Shown here: positions 10,701 through 21,759 of the stretch, in pieces | How positions within the stretch are numbered: position 1 is the first letter of the stretch | Layout: each line of letters opens with the position of its first letter | Assembly (NCBI RefSeq): GCF_020497125.1 | Contig: NC_059075.1 | Span: 66,731,321 to 66,795,320 of the forward strand | Source of the DNA: Mauremys mutica | Lineage: Eukaryota > Chordata > Testudines > Geoemydidae | Reading direction: 5' to 3' | DNA: 64,000 nucleotides | Made by a program: the position numbers and the translations under genes | The notes under the pieces: generated by a model | The model's input: only the letters and a program-made list of their open reading frames with translations | Databases searched by the model: none | Told to the model about the DNA's origin: nothing

Positions 10701-13700
10701 GATGCTAATAAGTGGAATCCACTGTATTTGTTTCTGGTCACCAAAAATATCCCTCCTCCGCATCTTCCAGACTGCATCCTTTGATAGAAATAATGAGTCT
10801 TCTACATTTTGCCTTGATTGCTGAAACCCTATGAAAAATCTCACTTTTGTTATTGTTCATTAGTGTTTCTATCACTAGAATGGGATCCTCTGATGATTCT
10901 GGTAAATCTTGACTTCCTCTCAAGTTTTCTGTCACGGATTTCTCTGTTCCAGGATTATTATGCTTCATGGGAAATGCTTTGTGGGCTTGTTTGGTTTTTA
11001 CCACACACTTTTTGTGGCATCTCATTCAAGTAACATTAGTAACATCACTGCCTCGCTTCTCCCAAACCCTGCTAGCAATTCCATCCTCTCCACCATTTGT
11101 CTGAAGCTGACAGGAAATGGAACAAAGAGGCTTGGGAATGTCGAGGCTGCCATTAGTGTTGCTATATTTATCAGCCAGTAGGGGCACTCTCTGAACGCTG
11201 TAGCTCACCCCAGACCGTCTGATCTCATATAACTGAGCTAAAAAGCTACTTCCAAGGCGGGACAAATTAATTTTCATTTGCCATTCTGTTCACAAATCTC
11301 CTGTTTCATATTCCTCTACCCAGTGCATCGAAGGAGAGAGCATCAGCCTGGTTAAGTGTGCATCTGGGATTTGCTTTCAGACCATGCTTGGAGTAGCTTC
11401 TGAGTAACAGGATCATGTCAGAAGGAGACTATTTTCTCCCTTCCGTCCCTCAGATGTTTGGTCTGTCCACTCCTGACTTCCCAAGTTTCATACTGCCGGA
11501 TCGTCTCCCTCCTCATCATTTATTCTTTACAAATATTTTGCATTGTGGAACAGACTGTGCTCTAGCAGTCCATGGGGCTCCAGCCTTTGAGTTCAGTCTG
11601 TTCTTCTGGATTAGACTAAGCAACAAGTCTTAATCTTCCAATGCACTTTAATCCGCCGGCTGGTTACAGCCAGAGTTCTGTAATCAACTTTATTTTTAAC
11701 AAACACAAAAACCCCAAACTGCCTCAATCAGGCCATAACTTCCATTTAAATTTTTTGGTGACTCTTTTCTTTTCTTTTCTTTTCTTTTCTTTTCTTTTCT
11801 TTTAATACCCTAGTCCTTTGAATTCATTTCCTGTCCTGTTTCAGATTCCACAAAGTGCTTGCACAGTTGCTGCTGATGCTTACATAAAATGTGAAGTGGG
11901 TAAGAAGTCTGTCAACTCATTATGTCCTTGGGTAAAACTCTGCACTCAAATACTCTAAGAACATAACATAAGAATAGCCAGACTGGGTCAGACCAAAGGT
12001 CCATCCAGCCCAGTATCCTGTCTACCGACAGTGGCCAATGCCCAGAGGGAGTGAACCTAACAGGTAATGATCAAGTGATCTCTCTCTGGCCATCCATCTC
12101 CACCCTCTTGACAAACAGAAGCTAGGGATGCCCTAGGGCCTGATCCAATGACTTTAAATCATGGTTAAATACAGGACTGGAAGTTGAGTGATGTGGGCTC
12201 GGACACCCTGAGCCTGTCAGGTAACCTCTTGGTGCCTCAGCTTCCCCATCTATAAAATGGGGATAATACTTCCTGCCTCACAAAGGTGTTGGAGGCTTGA
12301 TTAATTATTGCTTGAAGCTAGACCTACAGAGTGGTCCATTGTGAAATGTAGAGTCTTTTGGTTTTCTTGAAAGAAACAGTTATTGATGAGAAGGTGTTAT
12401 GGATAGTGAGGACTGGAGAAGGCACTGCTGCACTGGGGCAACTTTTTCCCCCTAACTACAAAGATGTATTGGACCTATTTTCTTATCTACTCGAAATTCT
12501 GTCTCCTGTGTGTCTCAGGATTGGGCTTTAACATCGTTGGTGGGTTGGATCAGCAGTACATTGCCAACGACAGTGGCATCTACGTCAGCCGGATCAAAGA
12601 AGATGGGGCTGCTGCCCTTGATGGCCGATTACAGGAAGGAGACAAAATTTTAGCGGTAAGTCACTTCCTGGAAGGCATGTGTTTGGGGGGATCAGGGAGA
12701 TCTTTGGCCAGCAAGGAGATGAGATGGGACATTCTGTGGGCCAGAGACCATCTTCATCCAGTTTTGCCTTCTTGCTTTTTTGGAAACATTCCTTGGCCTC
12801 TGAGCTTCCACAGCTAAGTTTTTTATGGTACCAATAGCCTGATTTTCCTCTCAGTGTGGTATTTCAGTACTGTAGCTCCACTGACTTTTCTGGAGTTGCT
12901 TGTGATTTATATCTATGTGGGAGGAGAATCCATCTTCCAGTTGTTAGGTTTCTCTCCCCGGCATACTAGTCAGTGTGATCGGGATTATTATTAACCCTTT
13001 GTTCAGGAGGAGCTGGGTTTCCTCTGAAAGGTTTCACTGTAACCATGGCTGCTTTCCTTGCCAATACCATGGTTAAGGTGGATTAGATGTGGTCTGAAGA
13101 TTTTCCTGTTGCTATTGTCAGTTATACAAGGTGATAGCACTTTAACAAGCAAAAGAAGAACAAAGAAATCTGCTAAAATACGATAATCATTTGTATGTTT
13201 AATGGATTTTAATTATATAAAAATATATATTTAAACTTGTGTTCCAGTTTTAGGCTTATATAAATAAGCCACTCTTAGTTTGTGTAAGTTGGCGCTTGAT
13301 TGCTGAACCAAAGAGTGATGGATAAGTACCTTATCCTAACAGTGTAATAACTGTGTACAAGCAGTTGAAGGATGTAAATTCTCAGAAGGGGGAAGAATAG
13401 TTCAGTGAGATCCAATTAGGAATTACTAGGAGTAATGGGATGAAATTTAGCAAAAGAACACCTTACGCTGAGTATCAGGAGATACTTCATGATGATGAAA
13501 TCTACAAGGCTTTGAAACATTATTTTGTGAGTAGTAGCAACCACATTACTGGAATTATTTAAAACTGGACAGGACAAAGCACCATGGAATATATTGTAGG
13601 GAGTAATCTTGCGTAGATCCCCTGGTTGGGTTTCCATTGGTGTATTTGCCTAGCCAATGGGTCTTATCCATTTTTCAAGCCTTATTTCCAATAAAAGTGT

Positions 13701-16444
13701 GTTGTTTATCCTTGAAAGCCAATAAAAGGGCGAAGGTGTTCACTAACTGAAGATGCAGGTTTTTATTTTGGCTTGCATGTTGAATTTGTTAATCAATATT
13801 CATCCGTTAAGCATTCCATGCCACAGCATTTGACAGTAGATTAATGTCACAGTATAGGGCAACCTGTGTATTCAGTGGTCCAGCAAGGGCACCTGCTCTC
13901 AGGCCTCCTGTTTTTTGCTTCCATGTAACTTTCTCCACATCTCTTCTCTTTGGATTAAAATTTCTCATGCTTCATCTTAAATCAAGGTTCAACCTGTTTT
14001 CTTCAAACTTTGCAAATAACCTGAACTGTGTTTTCAGCTATGCCAATGGTTTTGTTTTTTTATTTATTTTTATTATTATTATTATTATTTTTTTTTTTAA
14101 AAGAGAGACTTGGATAACTCAGATTAGCTTTTGAACTTCATACCTGACATGGACTTAGTCCTCAGTGTGGACAAGGGCTTGTGAAGAAATTTTGGGGTTA
14201 CAGGCAGTTTCAGAATGACATAGCCACTGTGTGGTGTACTTCATTTTCAGTAGATCCAGTACTAGAAGTTTTCCTCCTCCTCAAAATACCATAATTCCTT
14301 TGACATTGCTCTGCTCCTCCAAAAGATTTTTAAAAAACAGTTACAGTAGAACCCATTTTTATTTCAAAAATGTTTCAGACCACTTAGTCTCAAAAACCAC
14401 TCAAGTAAATAGGGGGTTGAATAAGACAGGTAAGCTAATGGGCATGTAATTTTATAGCTGGATTGGATAAATGGGATTCTGTTGTATTAAGCTCCTGCTT
14501 CACCCTCTGTATATCAGAATTAGAGGTGAACTCAAGCTGCAAAAGTTCAGGACCAACTTTGAACTTAGAAAAGTTTTTAGCAATGCTTTGAATTGGAGTT
14601 TCGGTTTGCGATCCTCTCATTGTCATATATGGAGGTCCTGCTTAATTGTCTGGTAACAGAAAGTGACTTTAGTGCCTTCTTCCGGTCATTAACTCTTGCA
14701 TTTAGAATAATAATCTGACTACCTAAACTGGCTGCTGTTATTTTGTTCTGTAGTGCTGAGAGATGACTTTTGATCTCACAGCTACCAGTTCTCCTTTTTA
14801 TTCCTGTGTTAGATTAACGGCAGGGATCTGAAGAACTTGCTGCACAAGGATGCTGTGGAACTGTTCAGGAATGCAGGCTGTGACGTTTCTCTGAAAGTTC
14901 AACACAAGGTGTGTATTGCCAGCTCCTGGCAGTTGTCCTTGAGGCCCTGCTACCATGGTTTGGGTCAGACTGTAGGAGACTCCTTGTAGATCCCTGTCTG
15001 CTTTGAACCTCTGGGAATTCTGCTCTTCCTTTCTACAATGGTTGGGGTGGGGGGGATTTAGAGGATTGGGTTTGTATTTATGTAATGAATGTACCCTACT
15101 GCTAGAGTGAATGTTCAAGTGAATGAACAGCAGCAGTATCCATCTATCCATCATATTTAGTGATGCTCTGGAGGGGGTTGGAAAGTGTAGTAAGGTGGAG
15201 TCTTCTGATCTTTTCTTTGCTAAGAGGCGTTGGAGTGGTATCGTCCCACCCTCCTATCCAGTCATTTAACAGGAAAATATGTCTCACCGGACAGTCAGAT
15301 GAAGTCCTAAGTCTTCTCCCATATTTTAATCTCTGGTGCCATGTTGTCCATGGTGGGAGGGATGTAAGATGGTGGGAGAAGAGGTTGGGACCTTTGTGTG
15401 ACAAGTCCTGATTCAGAATATAGTTCTATAGGTAAGGAGTAAAACCCCTCTAGAGGGGGCTGGGTTGCACAGAAATTGTGTTTGGCTACTGAGCCTTTCC
15501 TGGTAGGCTGCTGATTCAAATCTGGCCCAGTCATTGGTGATTAAACGTTACAATCTGTGGGCTGTTCAGTACCTATGTGAAAAGAGTTGCTGGACTCAGT
15601 GCAGTTCTAGTGGGCAGGTGTCCATGCAATTAAAACCCCACCATTTTTGACATTCGTTGTTCCCCTTGTTGGCAGTCTCAGCTGAGAGGCCGAAGACTCT
15701 CCAAAGGAGAGAGAACTCCCCTCTCATCCCTAGCTGTCCTCCCTCCAGGGTCGAGGCATATGTGTAGTGTCAGGAAGGAAGCATGTGCTGCTGATGCTTA
15801 AACTGTACCAGTACTAGCTCTGGAGACAGAGAGGAATCCAAAATCCGCTGCTGTCTGGCACCTCTAGCCATCACTAAAGTTGATAAAGAAGTGCTGACCC
15901 ATCCTGAACCATCACTAGGGCAGCTCTTGTGAAATAGTATGTGACTAGGTCATGCTTAATTGTGGTGTGTGTGTACGTACATGTACCACTGCCATCTGCT
16001 GCATGGAATCTTACCTGTCCCAAGTGTTTGATTCTCTGTCTAGTTACTGGCTTACAAAGAGGATATGGAAGCATCAATACTACTCATAGCTAATAGAGGT
16101 TTTCTTTGACTCCAGTTGCAGAGTCATGCCTTTTGGAGCAGAAGGTTCTGCATTCTAACCCTCCCAGGCCCCAAGTGTACTGTATGCTGATGACCATGTC
16201 GTGTGTGTTTCTAGAACCACACATTCCTCACATAGGGTTGTTTTCTGTCTTGCCCCAATGGTGCACGGTCTCCTTGCCACTGATGCTCTTCTTTCCCTTT
16301 TAGTTGCAGCCACAGAATGGTCCAGCTGGTCACAGAGGAGATGGAGAACCAGATGGTATTCCCCTAGCTGTCATTTTGGTGCCAGTGTTGGCCATTGCAG
16401 TGGTTACAGTGTGGGCCTTCATGAGGTATCGACAGCGGATGTGA
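4711..16444 (+). CDS. SYNJ2BP: SYNJ2BP (OMP25), complete, four coding exons
   Basis: Synaptojanin-2-binding protein is a tail-anchored protein of the mitochondrial outer membrane. Its PDZ domain faces the cytosol and binds C-terminal PDZ ligands; known partners of the family include SYNJ2A, RRBP1, Delta ligands and activin type II receptors. The coding sequence joins 4711-4774, 12519-12655, 14813-14908 and 16304-16444, total 438 bases, 145 codons plus stop, the same length as the human protein. All junctions have GT donors and AG acceptors and keep frame. The PDZ domain spans roughly residues 13-100: carboxylate-binding loop GLGF at 22-25, and His78 at the expected first position of helix B, which suggests class I ligand preference. 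Residues 120-139 form a hydrophobic anchor, followed by the basic tail RYRQRM. Identification is firm. The N-terminal 20 residues are the least conserved part. Confidence 0.96.
5555..6497. mobile_element. Outer palindromic MITE, interrupted
   Basis: The left arm (about 5555-5680) and right arm (6405-6497) are diverged reverse complements. The left reads 'tttttaaaggtatttaagtg'; the minus strand of the right reads 'tttttgaaaggcatttaacc', then both continue through a shared 'taactgatttta(g)a' region. The two arms are separated by the Harbinger-like element at 5681-6404, so this is an older fold-back element broken by a younger one. Confidence 0.6.
5681..6404. mobile_element. Harbinger-like MITE with TAA TSD
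   Basis: Terminal inverted repeats GGGCTTGGCTACACTTAC (left) and the same sequence on the minus strand at the right end, with one change (GGGCTTGGCTACACTTGC). The element is flanked by TAA at 5678-5680 and 6405-6407, the 3-bp target duplication of PIF/Harbinger transposons. Many GCGCTG blocks occur inside. There is no transposase frame. A shorter relative lies at 36944-37215. Confidence 0.75.
6517..6863. mobile_element. MITE with ggcc-tagged inverted ends
   Basis: Imperfect inverted ends: left 'ggcctggtctgtgctaca', minus strand of the right end 'ggccaagtctatactaca'. The ends resemble other Harbinger-like MITEs in the window (22561, 26591). No coding capacity was found. Confidence 0.55.
6887..6954 (+). 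mobile_element. Penelope-like element 3' tail fragment
   Basis: Includes 'aaggtgccacaggactctct' followed by 'ccagactaacacggctaccc'. The first part is the reverse complement of the sequence at about 36910-36935, so this is the same family as the Penelope-like fragment at 36905-37610, in the opposite orientation. Confidence 0.55.
7803..8007. mobile_element. Short hAT-type MITE with 8-bp TSD
   Basis: Inverted ends CAGGGGCGGCTCTAGG and (minus strand) CAGGGGCGGCTCCAGG, flanked by identical 8-bp copies TGCTGGGC at 7795-7802 and 8008-8015. The GC-rich interior, 205 bp in total, is strongly self-complementary. Confidence 0.85.
8322..8560 (+). mobile_element. MITE-like repeat fragment
   Basis: Starts with 'ggccttggctacactggagg' and includes 'gtcgaccaccgcagttcccc' and 'gatccccgatgcatcgaaca', a composition typical of a common turtle MITE rich in gatcgat-like blocks. 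No right-hand inverted end is visible, so it is probably truncated. Confidence 0.45.
9981..10724. mobile_element. pogo/Tigger-like non-autonomous transposon
   Basis: Left end CAGTGGATTCTGCTTAATAG, right end on the minus strand CAGTGGATTCCACTTATTAG; TA dinucleotides flank both sides (9979-9980 and 10725-10726), as in Tc1/mariner-pogo elements. Repeated 'ttaatagcaac' and 'ttattagcaac' motifs sit inside both ends. The 744-bp interior has open frames of 124 and 143 codons on opposite strands, but neither looks like a transposase. Confidence 0.75.
11764..11803 (+). repeat. (TTTTC)n microsatellite
   Basis: About eight perfect copies of a pentanucleotide CTTTT/TTTTC unit in SYNJ2BP intron 1; likely polymorphic. 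Confidence 0.9.
11957..12135 (-). mobile_element. CR1 LINE 3' end, antisense
   Basis: The plus strand reads 'cataagaatagccagactgg' and 'cagcccagtatcctgtctac', the reverse complement of the CR1 3' end seen in sense at 47700-47768 and 35200-35342. It is truncated at the 5' side, as is usual for CR1. Confidence 0.85.
12160..12310 (+). repeat. MIR SINE, 3' half
   Basis: Contains 'cctcagcttccccatctata', 'aaatggggataatacttcct' and 'gcctcacaaaggtgttggag', the hallmark central and 3' parts of MIR-type SINEs, in sense orientation. Confidence 0.85.
12519..12655 (+). CDS. SYNJ2BP: SYNJ2BP coding exon 2 (PDZ core)
   Basis: Begins after 'tgtctcag' and ends before GTAAGT. Completes Gly22 and encodes residues through Ala67, including LGFNIVGG and the [20 protein letters not shown] segment. 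This is the most conserved part of the gene and by itself identifies SYNJ2BP. The exon is in frame with its neighbours (2 + 45x3 bases). Confidence 0.96.
12656..14812 (+). other. SYNJ2BP intron 2
   Basis: A 2.2-kb intron without recognised genes. It has an AT-rich patch at 13200-13270 and a (TTA)n/T-rich tract at about 14058-14099. Confidence 0.8.
14058..14099 (+). repeat. TTA/T-rich simple repeat
   Basis: Low-complexity tract of (att)n followed by a T run, in SYNJ2BP intron 2. Confidence 0.8.
14813..14908 (+). CDS. SYNJ2BP: SYNJ2BP coding exon 3 (end of PDZ)
   Basis: Follows 'cctgtgttag' and ends before GTGTGT. Encodes residues 68-99, beginning [20 protein letters not shown]. It holds helix B of the PDZ domain with His78 and the last strand. 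Exactly 32 codons, phase 0 at both ends. Confidence 0.95.
14909..16303 (+). other. SYNJ2BP intron 3
   Basis: A 1.4-kb intron ending in 'cttttag' after a long pyrimidine tract (about 16288-16303). No genes or clear repeats are seen. Confidence 0.8.
16304..16444 (+). CDS. SYNJ2BP: SYNJ2BP coding exon 4 (membrane anchor)
   Basis: Encodes residues 100-145 and the TGA stop. A Gly/Asp-rich linker (about 104-119) leads to the hydrophobic anchor [20 protein letters not shown] (120-139) and the short basic end RYRQRM. A short hydrophobic anchor with a basic tail fits insertion into the mitochondrial outer membrane. Confidence 0.95.
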   Translation: MQPQNGPAGHRGDGEPDGIPLAVILVPVLAIAVVTVWAFMRYRQRM

Positions 16445-16945
16445 AAGATTCCCCTCCGAAGATCTCTGTGCATATATATTCCATAGCTACATTATAATTT
16501 AAAGAGAGAATCAACAGTTTTATCCAGGACTAATGCCACAAAGGATTGTTGCCTCTTGTAAAGCTGCTGCTGATGTTCACTATGTTCTCATTTTTCTTGT
16601 GGGGTTGACGGAGGAAGGAGGTAAATGGGGAGGTGAGATCAGTGTGTGTAAACGAATGTGCCATTTTCACTGATCCCATGGAAGTTTTGCCATCTCTTTT
16701 CTCACACCATGAACTTTCAAATACTTATTCTGTACTTTAAGATGTGACTTCGGGGGGAGAAGGCTGTGGCTGTGTTTTTAAGAGCAAAACTTTTATTTTG
16801 AGAATTTCCTTGTTCTCATCTCATTCCTCCTACAACCAGTGATCAACCTCTCTGAATCAAGAATGAAGAGGAGTGCGCACTGTTTTTATTTTCTTCTTTT
16901 GAGTAGGGTGGGGTGATTAAATAAATGCCTTAGAGAAATGTATAC
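16445..16945 (+). other. SYNJ2BP: SYNJ2BP 3' UTR
   Basis: Non-coding sequence after the stop, ending near the AATAAA at 16920-16925. A longer 3' UTR using later signals cannot be excluded. Confidence 0.65.
16920..16925 (+). terminator. SYNJ2BP: Polyadenylation signal for SYNJ2BP
   Basis: Canonical AATAAA, 476 bases after the stop codon. Cleavage is expected 10-30 bases further on. Confidence 0.6.
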
Positions 16946-17431
16946 CATCTAATCTGGTTTCCCTCTTAAAGTTCCCAGAGGAGCTGCTGATGTAAAACAA
17001 ATATGCAGTATCAGTGAGGTGGTGGTCTGGCCCTGGAAAGGCAGGAGGCAGCTTCAGGTAGGAGGAGAAAGGAGTAAGGATAGAAGGCTCAGGAATGAAG
17101 AACCAAAGAATTGTAGCAAGGGACTTTCAACAAAGTGCTAGGATACTGGAGAGAGACACCCAATAGCATCAGAAATAGCCCAATGGGGGGAGAGAGTAAC
17201 TGTTGAACCCGCAGATAGGTCTCTAAAGTAGAGGTGAACCAACAGCATGAGCTACCAGAAGCCCCATCTCTCAGGTTACAGAATATTTTTTGGGGGGGCA
17301 CGGGATGGAAATGGAACACTCATTTTACCCAGACTTATTGCAGCAGCAGCTGACCTGATGTCTGCAGTGTCCTGCAGCCTGGAAGACCTTAGCGTGAAGT
17401 GGTCCGTGGTATTGTCTTGGTCCATCTAGGC

Positions 17432-17740
17432 CAGGGGTCGGCAACCTTTCAGAAGTGCTGTGCCGAGTCTTCATTTATTCACTCTAATTTAAGGTTTCGC
17501 GTGCCAGTCATACATTTTAATGTTTTAGAAGGTCTCTTTCTATAAGTCTATAATATATAACTAAACTATTGTTGTATATAAAGTAAATAAGGTTTTTAAA
17601 ATGTTTAAGAAGCTTCATTTAAAATTAAATTAAAATGCAGAGCCCCCTGACCAGTGGCCAGGACCCGGGCAGTGTGAGTGCCACTGAAAATCAGCTCACG
17701 TGCTGCCTTCGGCACACCTGCCATAGGTTGCCTACCCCTG
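17432..17740. mobile_element. hAT-type MITE, family A copy 1
   Basis: Starts CAGGGGTCGGCAACC and ends on the minus strand CAGGGGTAGGCAACC; flanked by identical ATCTAGGC at 17424-17431 and 17741-17748. Nearly identical in sequence and length to the copy at 39929-40239. Confidence 0.9.
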
Positions 17741-17749
17741 ATCTAGGCT

Positions 17750-19310
17750 ATTGCTTGCTTGCTGAGGCTCTGACATGGCTGCTGGGGAGTTACACCAATG
17801 GGCAAAGCATGGGATGGAGGAGGAAGATGCACAGTCCTGGCAGGTATTCTGTAGCCACACTAGGTTCTTCTTGCGGGTGCGGGGGCAGAAGGGGGACAGG
17901 GAAGGCTTGGTAAGAAAGGTGAATTGGCAAAAAACATGCCATGCCTTGCCACAAAGGAGAACAACAAAGCCTAATGGGGTGTTTAACAGGCTGCTAGTTC
18001 TATGATAATGCTGGGGGAAATGAGTAATACCATGTTCCTATGAGAGAGTAAAGCTGGCCAGTATCTGGACTGAAGGAAGCCAGAGTCACTCTATTGGGGT
18101 AGCGGGGAGGAGAATACGCACAGGATGTCCGTGCTTCAAGGCACTTTAATCTTTTGTTTTTTAAATAGGCTGTAGAACAAGCGACTTCTAGGTGCTTGAT
18201 GTAGCCTCTGAACCGTGCTTGTTAGTGCCGGGAAGAAGTAAGTGTGTGTGTGTGTGGTAGAGGTGTTTAGTGAATAAGACTGTAAAGCTGGAGACCTTAA
18301 AGCTGTGATTGAATTTTATCTGCAGGATTGTAACTCCTTACTCTGTCTGGTTTTAAACACATCAGCTGACCTCAGTGGAGTAAGACCTGGTTTTCTTGTC
18401 TCCCAGAAAGAATTTGTTTTGCAAAAAGACAAGTGATATGTATTGTCTGTATAAATGCCAAAAATCACATATGCAATATATGTATACAAACAAGAGAGAC
18501 TGAATTGAAGGCCTTCTCTGCTCTTTACTATTCTCATCCCTACCCTTCCTCTGTTTTTTACAGGACACTTTGTTATACAAATATTTAGAATGCCTCAGGA
18601 TGACTGGCTGGAGATGTTCTTCTATAGTGGTTCAATGAAGGCCCTTGTGCTATAGTATTTGACATTCCCATAGCATTATGAAGGATCCTAGAGTGCTACA
18701 CCAGCTATATACATAAAGCATCCCTTACTTCAGGCACAGCAAGGAGGAGAGCACGAGGGAGAAGTTTGCCCAAGGTTCCTAAAGCAAACCTCTGCTCTTG
18801 CCAAAAGTACTGTGAAATGTTGGCAGCCGTATGTGCAAAGGGGATGGTTTGTGCCCACAGTTCCGTGGTCAATGGCTTGATTATGCATGCAAAGCAGATA
18901 AATGTGATTATCCACAGCAAGGTGCCCAACTAACTTTGTGTCCATGATCAAGGCTGTACAGTTGTGAGTCTAGGTCTCTACTCAAACATTTGGCCATCTG
19001 TCCATGCAGAGGAGATAGAACCTCTTGTTATAAGGTGGCACTTCCTGTCAGAATAACTTGGCCATTTTGAACTTAATGGTTCTTCAGACAAGAATGTCCA
19101 CTAGTAACTGGATTGTTGGGTTTTTTTTTCGTATACAGCACCGTTCACCAGTAAAAGCTACCCATAAGAATGAACCTACAACATAAATAAGTTACAAACT
19201 CTCACCAGGAAAGAGAACACCACTTTTCAGATTAGATTGAAGAAGCGACAGTTTTATGTTTTGTGAAACTTGCAGGGAGCATGAATCCATTAACTGGATG
19301 TACGGAAGTT
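17750..19310. other. Intergenic, no gene seen
   Basis: No gene recognised. It contains a short (TG)n tract near 18242-18256 and overlapping chance open frames. Confidence 0.5.
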
Positions 19311-19320
19311 TGGTACTTGG

Positions 19321-19497
19321 GCGAGGGATAGCTCAGTGGTTTGAGCATTGGCCTGCTAAACCCAGCGTTGTGAGTTCAATCCTTGAGGGGGCCATTTAGG
19401 GATCTGGGGCAAAAATCTGTCTGGGGATTGGTCCTGTTTTGAGCAGGGGGTTGGATTAGATGGCCTCCTGAGGTCCCTTCCAACCCTGGTATTCTAA
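19321..19497 (+). mobile_element. Turtle tRNA-derived (Pol III) SINE
   Basis: A tRNA-like head with box A-like 'tagctcagtggtttgagcat' and box B-like 'ttgtgagttcaatccttg', then 'ggggcaaaaatctgtctggg' and a LINE-derived tail containing 'ttggattagatggcctcctg' and 'ggtcccttccaaccctggta'. This matches the tortoise Pol III/SINE whose tail is shared with a CR1-like LINE, known from cryptodire turtles. It is not a tRNA gene, because the cloverleaf is degenerate and the tail is retroelement sequence. Confidence 0.88.
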
Positions 19498-20080
19498 GAT
19501 AGAAATGGGCAAACAGATGGCAAACCATTGCTGGAACAGAAGAAAATATATCACCTGAAGGTAAGATGGTGTTACAGTCCAAGTCACTAGCAGGAATTGC
19601 AAAATAATTCTTAGTTTGACAGTCATCTGTAGCAGCAGTCAATGGCATAACAAGGATATAGATCAATAAGGAGATTATGTAGAGCAAAGGAGCTTCAACT
19701 GTGACACAATGCCCTTCCCTCCCCTCCCTGTGGCCAACTGTGATCTCTGGAGTCTGAAATATGTCCTATAACTACTCTCCAGTTGTATATCCAACACATA
19801 CTGGCCCACAGAGTAATGGGGCAAGTTGGAGTTACACCAGGCATGAATGGGACCCATGAACAAAGTGCTGTGTACCACCAGTTCCTGTGGCAGCTGCTCT
19901 TTTTTCCTTTTGGCCATTGTTAGTAAATTCCACCAAAAAGCAATTTCTGTTCATAAAAGATGATGCAACTAAAAGCAGATATTGGGTTGGGTTTTTAAAT
20001 TATGTGCCTTTGTCAGTTAAGAGCATCTATCTGGCTCCCAGTTATCTGCTAGGGAGACCTATCGGCTTCTGAATACCCCA

Positions 20081-20320
20081 AGGGTATGTTTACACTGCAA
20101 TTAAAAACCTGTGGCTGGCCTATGCCAGGTGACTGAGGCTTGGGGGGCAGCTCAGTTGTGGCTCTGGGACCCTGCGAAGTGGGAGGGTCCCAGAACTTGG
20201 CCTGCAGCCCAAGCCCAACCATTTACACTGCAATTAAACAGCCCCTTAGCCTGAGCCTTGTGAGACTGATTCAGCTGGCAGGGCCAGCAATGGAGGTTTG
20301 ATTGCAGTGTTGAGATATTC
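20081..20320. mobile_element. MITE-like repeat ('tacactgcaatta' family)
   Basis: Two internal copies of 'tttacactgcaatta' (about 20089 and 20223) and a start 'agggtatgtttacactgcaa' like that at 44513 ('ggggtatatctacactgcaa'). The right boundary is uncertain. Confidence 0.45.
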
Positions 20321-20599
20321 ATGTAGTCAAGAATGTTGACAGATTGACCGACCATCCTGGAGAAAATAATTGCTCATCTATCCCCAAAACAATTGCAAGA
20401 TGGATAGTGATAGTGCTAGCTACACCCCCACTGACCTTTGCCAGTGTGTGCACCAAGCCAGAGCTATGGGGGAAATCTCTAAAGGGAGAGTGGGCACAAG
20501 AGGAAACTGTCTGTATTAATTCCCTGTTGGCCTTAGTCTCAGTGGCCATGCAGCTCCTTTGCACCGTTTAAGGTGCCATAAAACAGGCATCTAGAGCCC

Positions 20600-21750
20600 C
20601 AGGGAAAATTCTGTTCGGTCACAGAGACCCCCTTGGGACTACCACCTGATATGCTGAGACTGTTTTCCCTGCCAGTTTGGGCCTTCAGAACCCTGCTTTG
20701 TTGAGCCAGACACTCCAGTCTGCTCCTACACAGACCCAGAGTCTGAACCATGTGCCCCAAAGCTGCAGACTTAACTGAAAACAGCTTAATAAGTGCTCCT
20801 GTCTCCAGCACCCACACAACCAGTTCCCAATGGGGTCCAAATCCATTTTACTTTGTATAAAGCTTATATAGGGTAAACTCATAAATTGTCTACCCTCTAT
20901 AACACAGATAGAGAGATATGCACTGCTGTTTGCTCCTCCAGGAATTGATTACTTACTCTGGGTAAATTAATAAGCACAAAGTGATTTTATTAAGTATAAA
21001 AAGTAGGATTTAAGTGGTTCCAAGTAATAACAGACAGAACAAAGTAAGTTACCAAGCAAAATAAAACAAAAAATATGTAAGTCTAAGCCTAATACATTAA
21101 GAAACTGATTACAGATAAATCTCACCCTCAGAGATGATCCAATAATCTTCTTTCACAGACTAGACTTCTTCCTAGTCTGGGCCCAATCCTTTCCCCAGTA
21201 CAGTCCTTGTTCGTTCCAGCTCACGTGGTAGTTAGGGGATTTCTCATGACTGCCACCTCCTTTGTTCTGTTCCACCCCCTTATATAGCTTTGGCACAAGG
21301 CGGGAATGTTTTGTGTCTCTGGGTCCCCACCCCTCCTTCTAAATGGAAAAGCCCCAGGTTTAAGATGGATTCTAGTACCAGGTGACATGGTCACATCTCC
21401 TGGGAGACCCCAAGCCTTCATTCTTCCTGGCCTGACTCACAGGAAGGCTTGCAAGTAAACAGAGCCATTTACAACCAATTGTCTGAGTTGATGGGAGCCA
21501 TCAAGATTCCAAACCATCATTAATGGCCCACACTTTGCATAATTACAATAGGACCTCAGAGTTAATTTCATATTTCTAGTTTCAGATACAAGAATGATAC
21601 ATTTATACAAATAGGATGACCACACTCAGTAGATTATAAGCTTTGTAATGATACCTTACAAGAGACCTTTTGCATGAAGCATATTCCAGTTACACTATAT
21701 TTACACTCATTAGCATATTTTTATAAAATCATATGGAGTGAAATGTCACA
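20600..21750 (-). mobile_element. Long LTR-like retroelement segment, antisense
   Basis: On the minus strand it begins TGTGACATTTCACTCC (from 21750). It carries a promoter-like TATATAAGG (plus strand 'ccttatatagc' near 21281) and runs about 1.1 kb. The other end is probably near 'tgttcggtcaca' (about 20612), which would give the inverted TGTGAC terminus. There are no coding domains, so it is probably a solo LTR or an end fragment of a turtle LTR retroelement. Boundaries are approximate. Confidence 0.5.
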
Positions 21751-21759
21751 ATGGTACCT

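Larger units (their letters stand above)
4775..12518 (+). other. SYNJ2BP intron 1, repeat-rich
   Basis: A 7.7-kb intron holding nested palindromic MITEs, a Penelope-like tail, hAT and pogo-like elements, a pentanucleotide microsatellite, a CR1 tail and an MIR copy, all listed separately. Open frames inside it, such as the one near 9075-9380, look like chance. Confidence 0.85.

Noticed and set aside
12464..12817. Reading the whole 117-codon frame as one protein
   Set aside because: Only 12519-12655 is SYNJ2BP exon 2; the flanks are intron, with clear AG and GTAAGT borders.
19321..19395. tRNA gene
   Set aside because: The tRNA-like head is followed by a LINE-derived tail and the arms do not pair well; it is the turtle tRNA-derived SINE.
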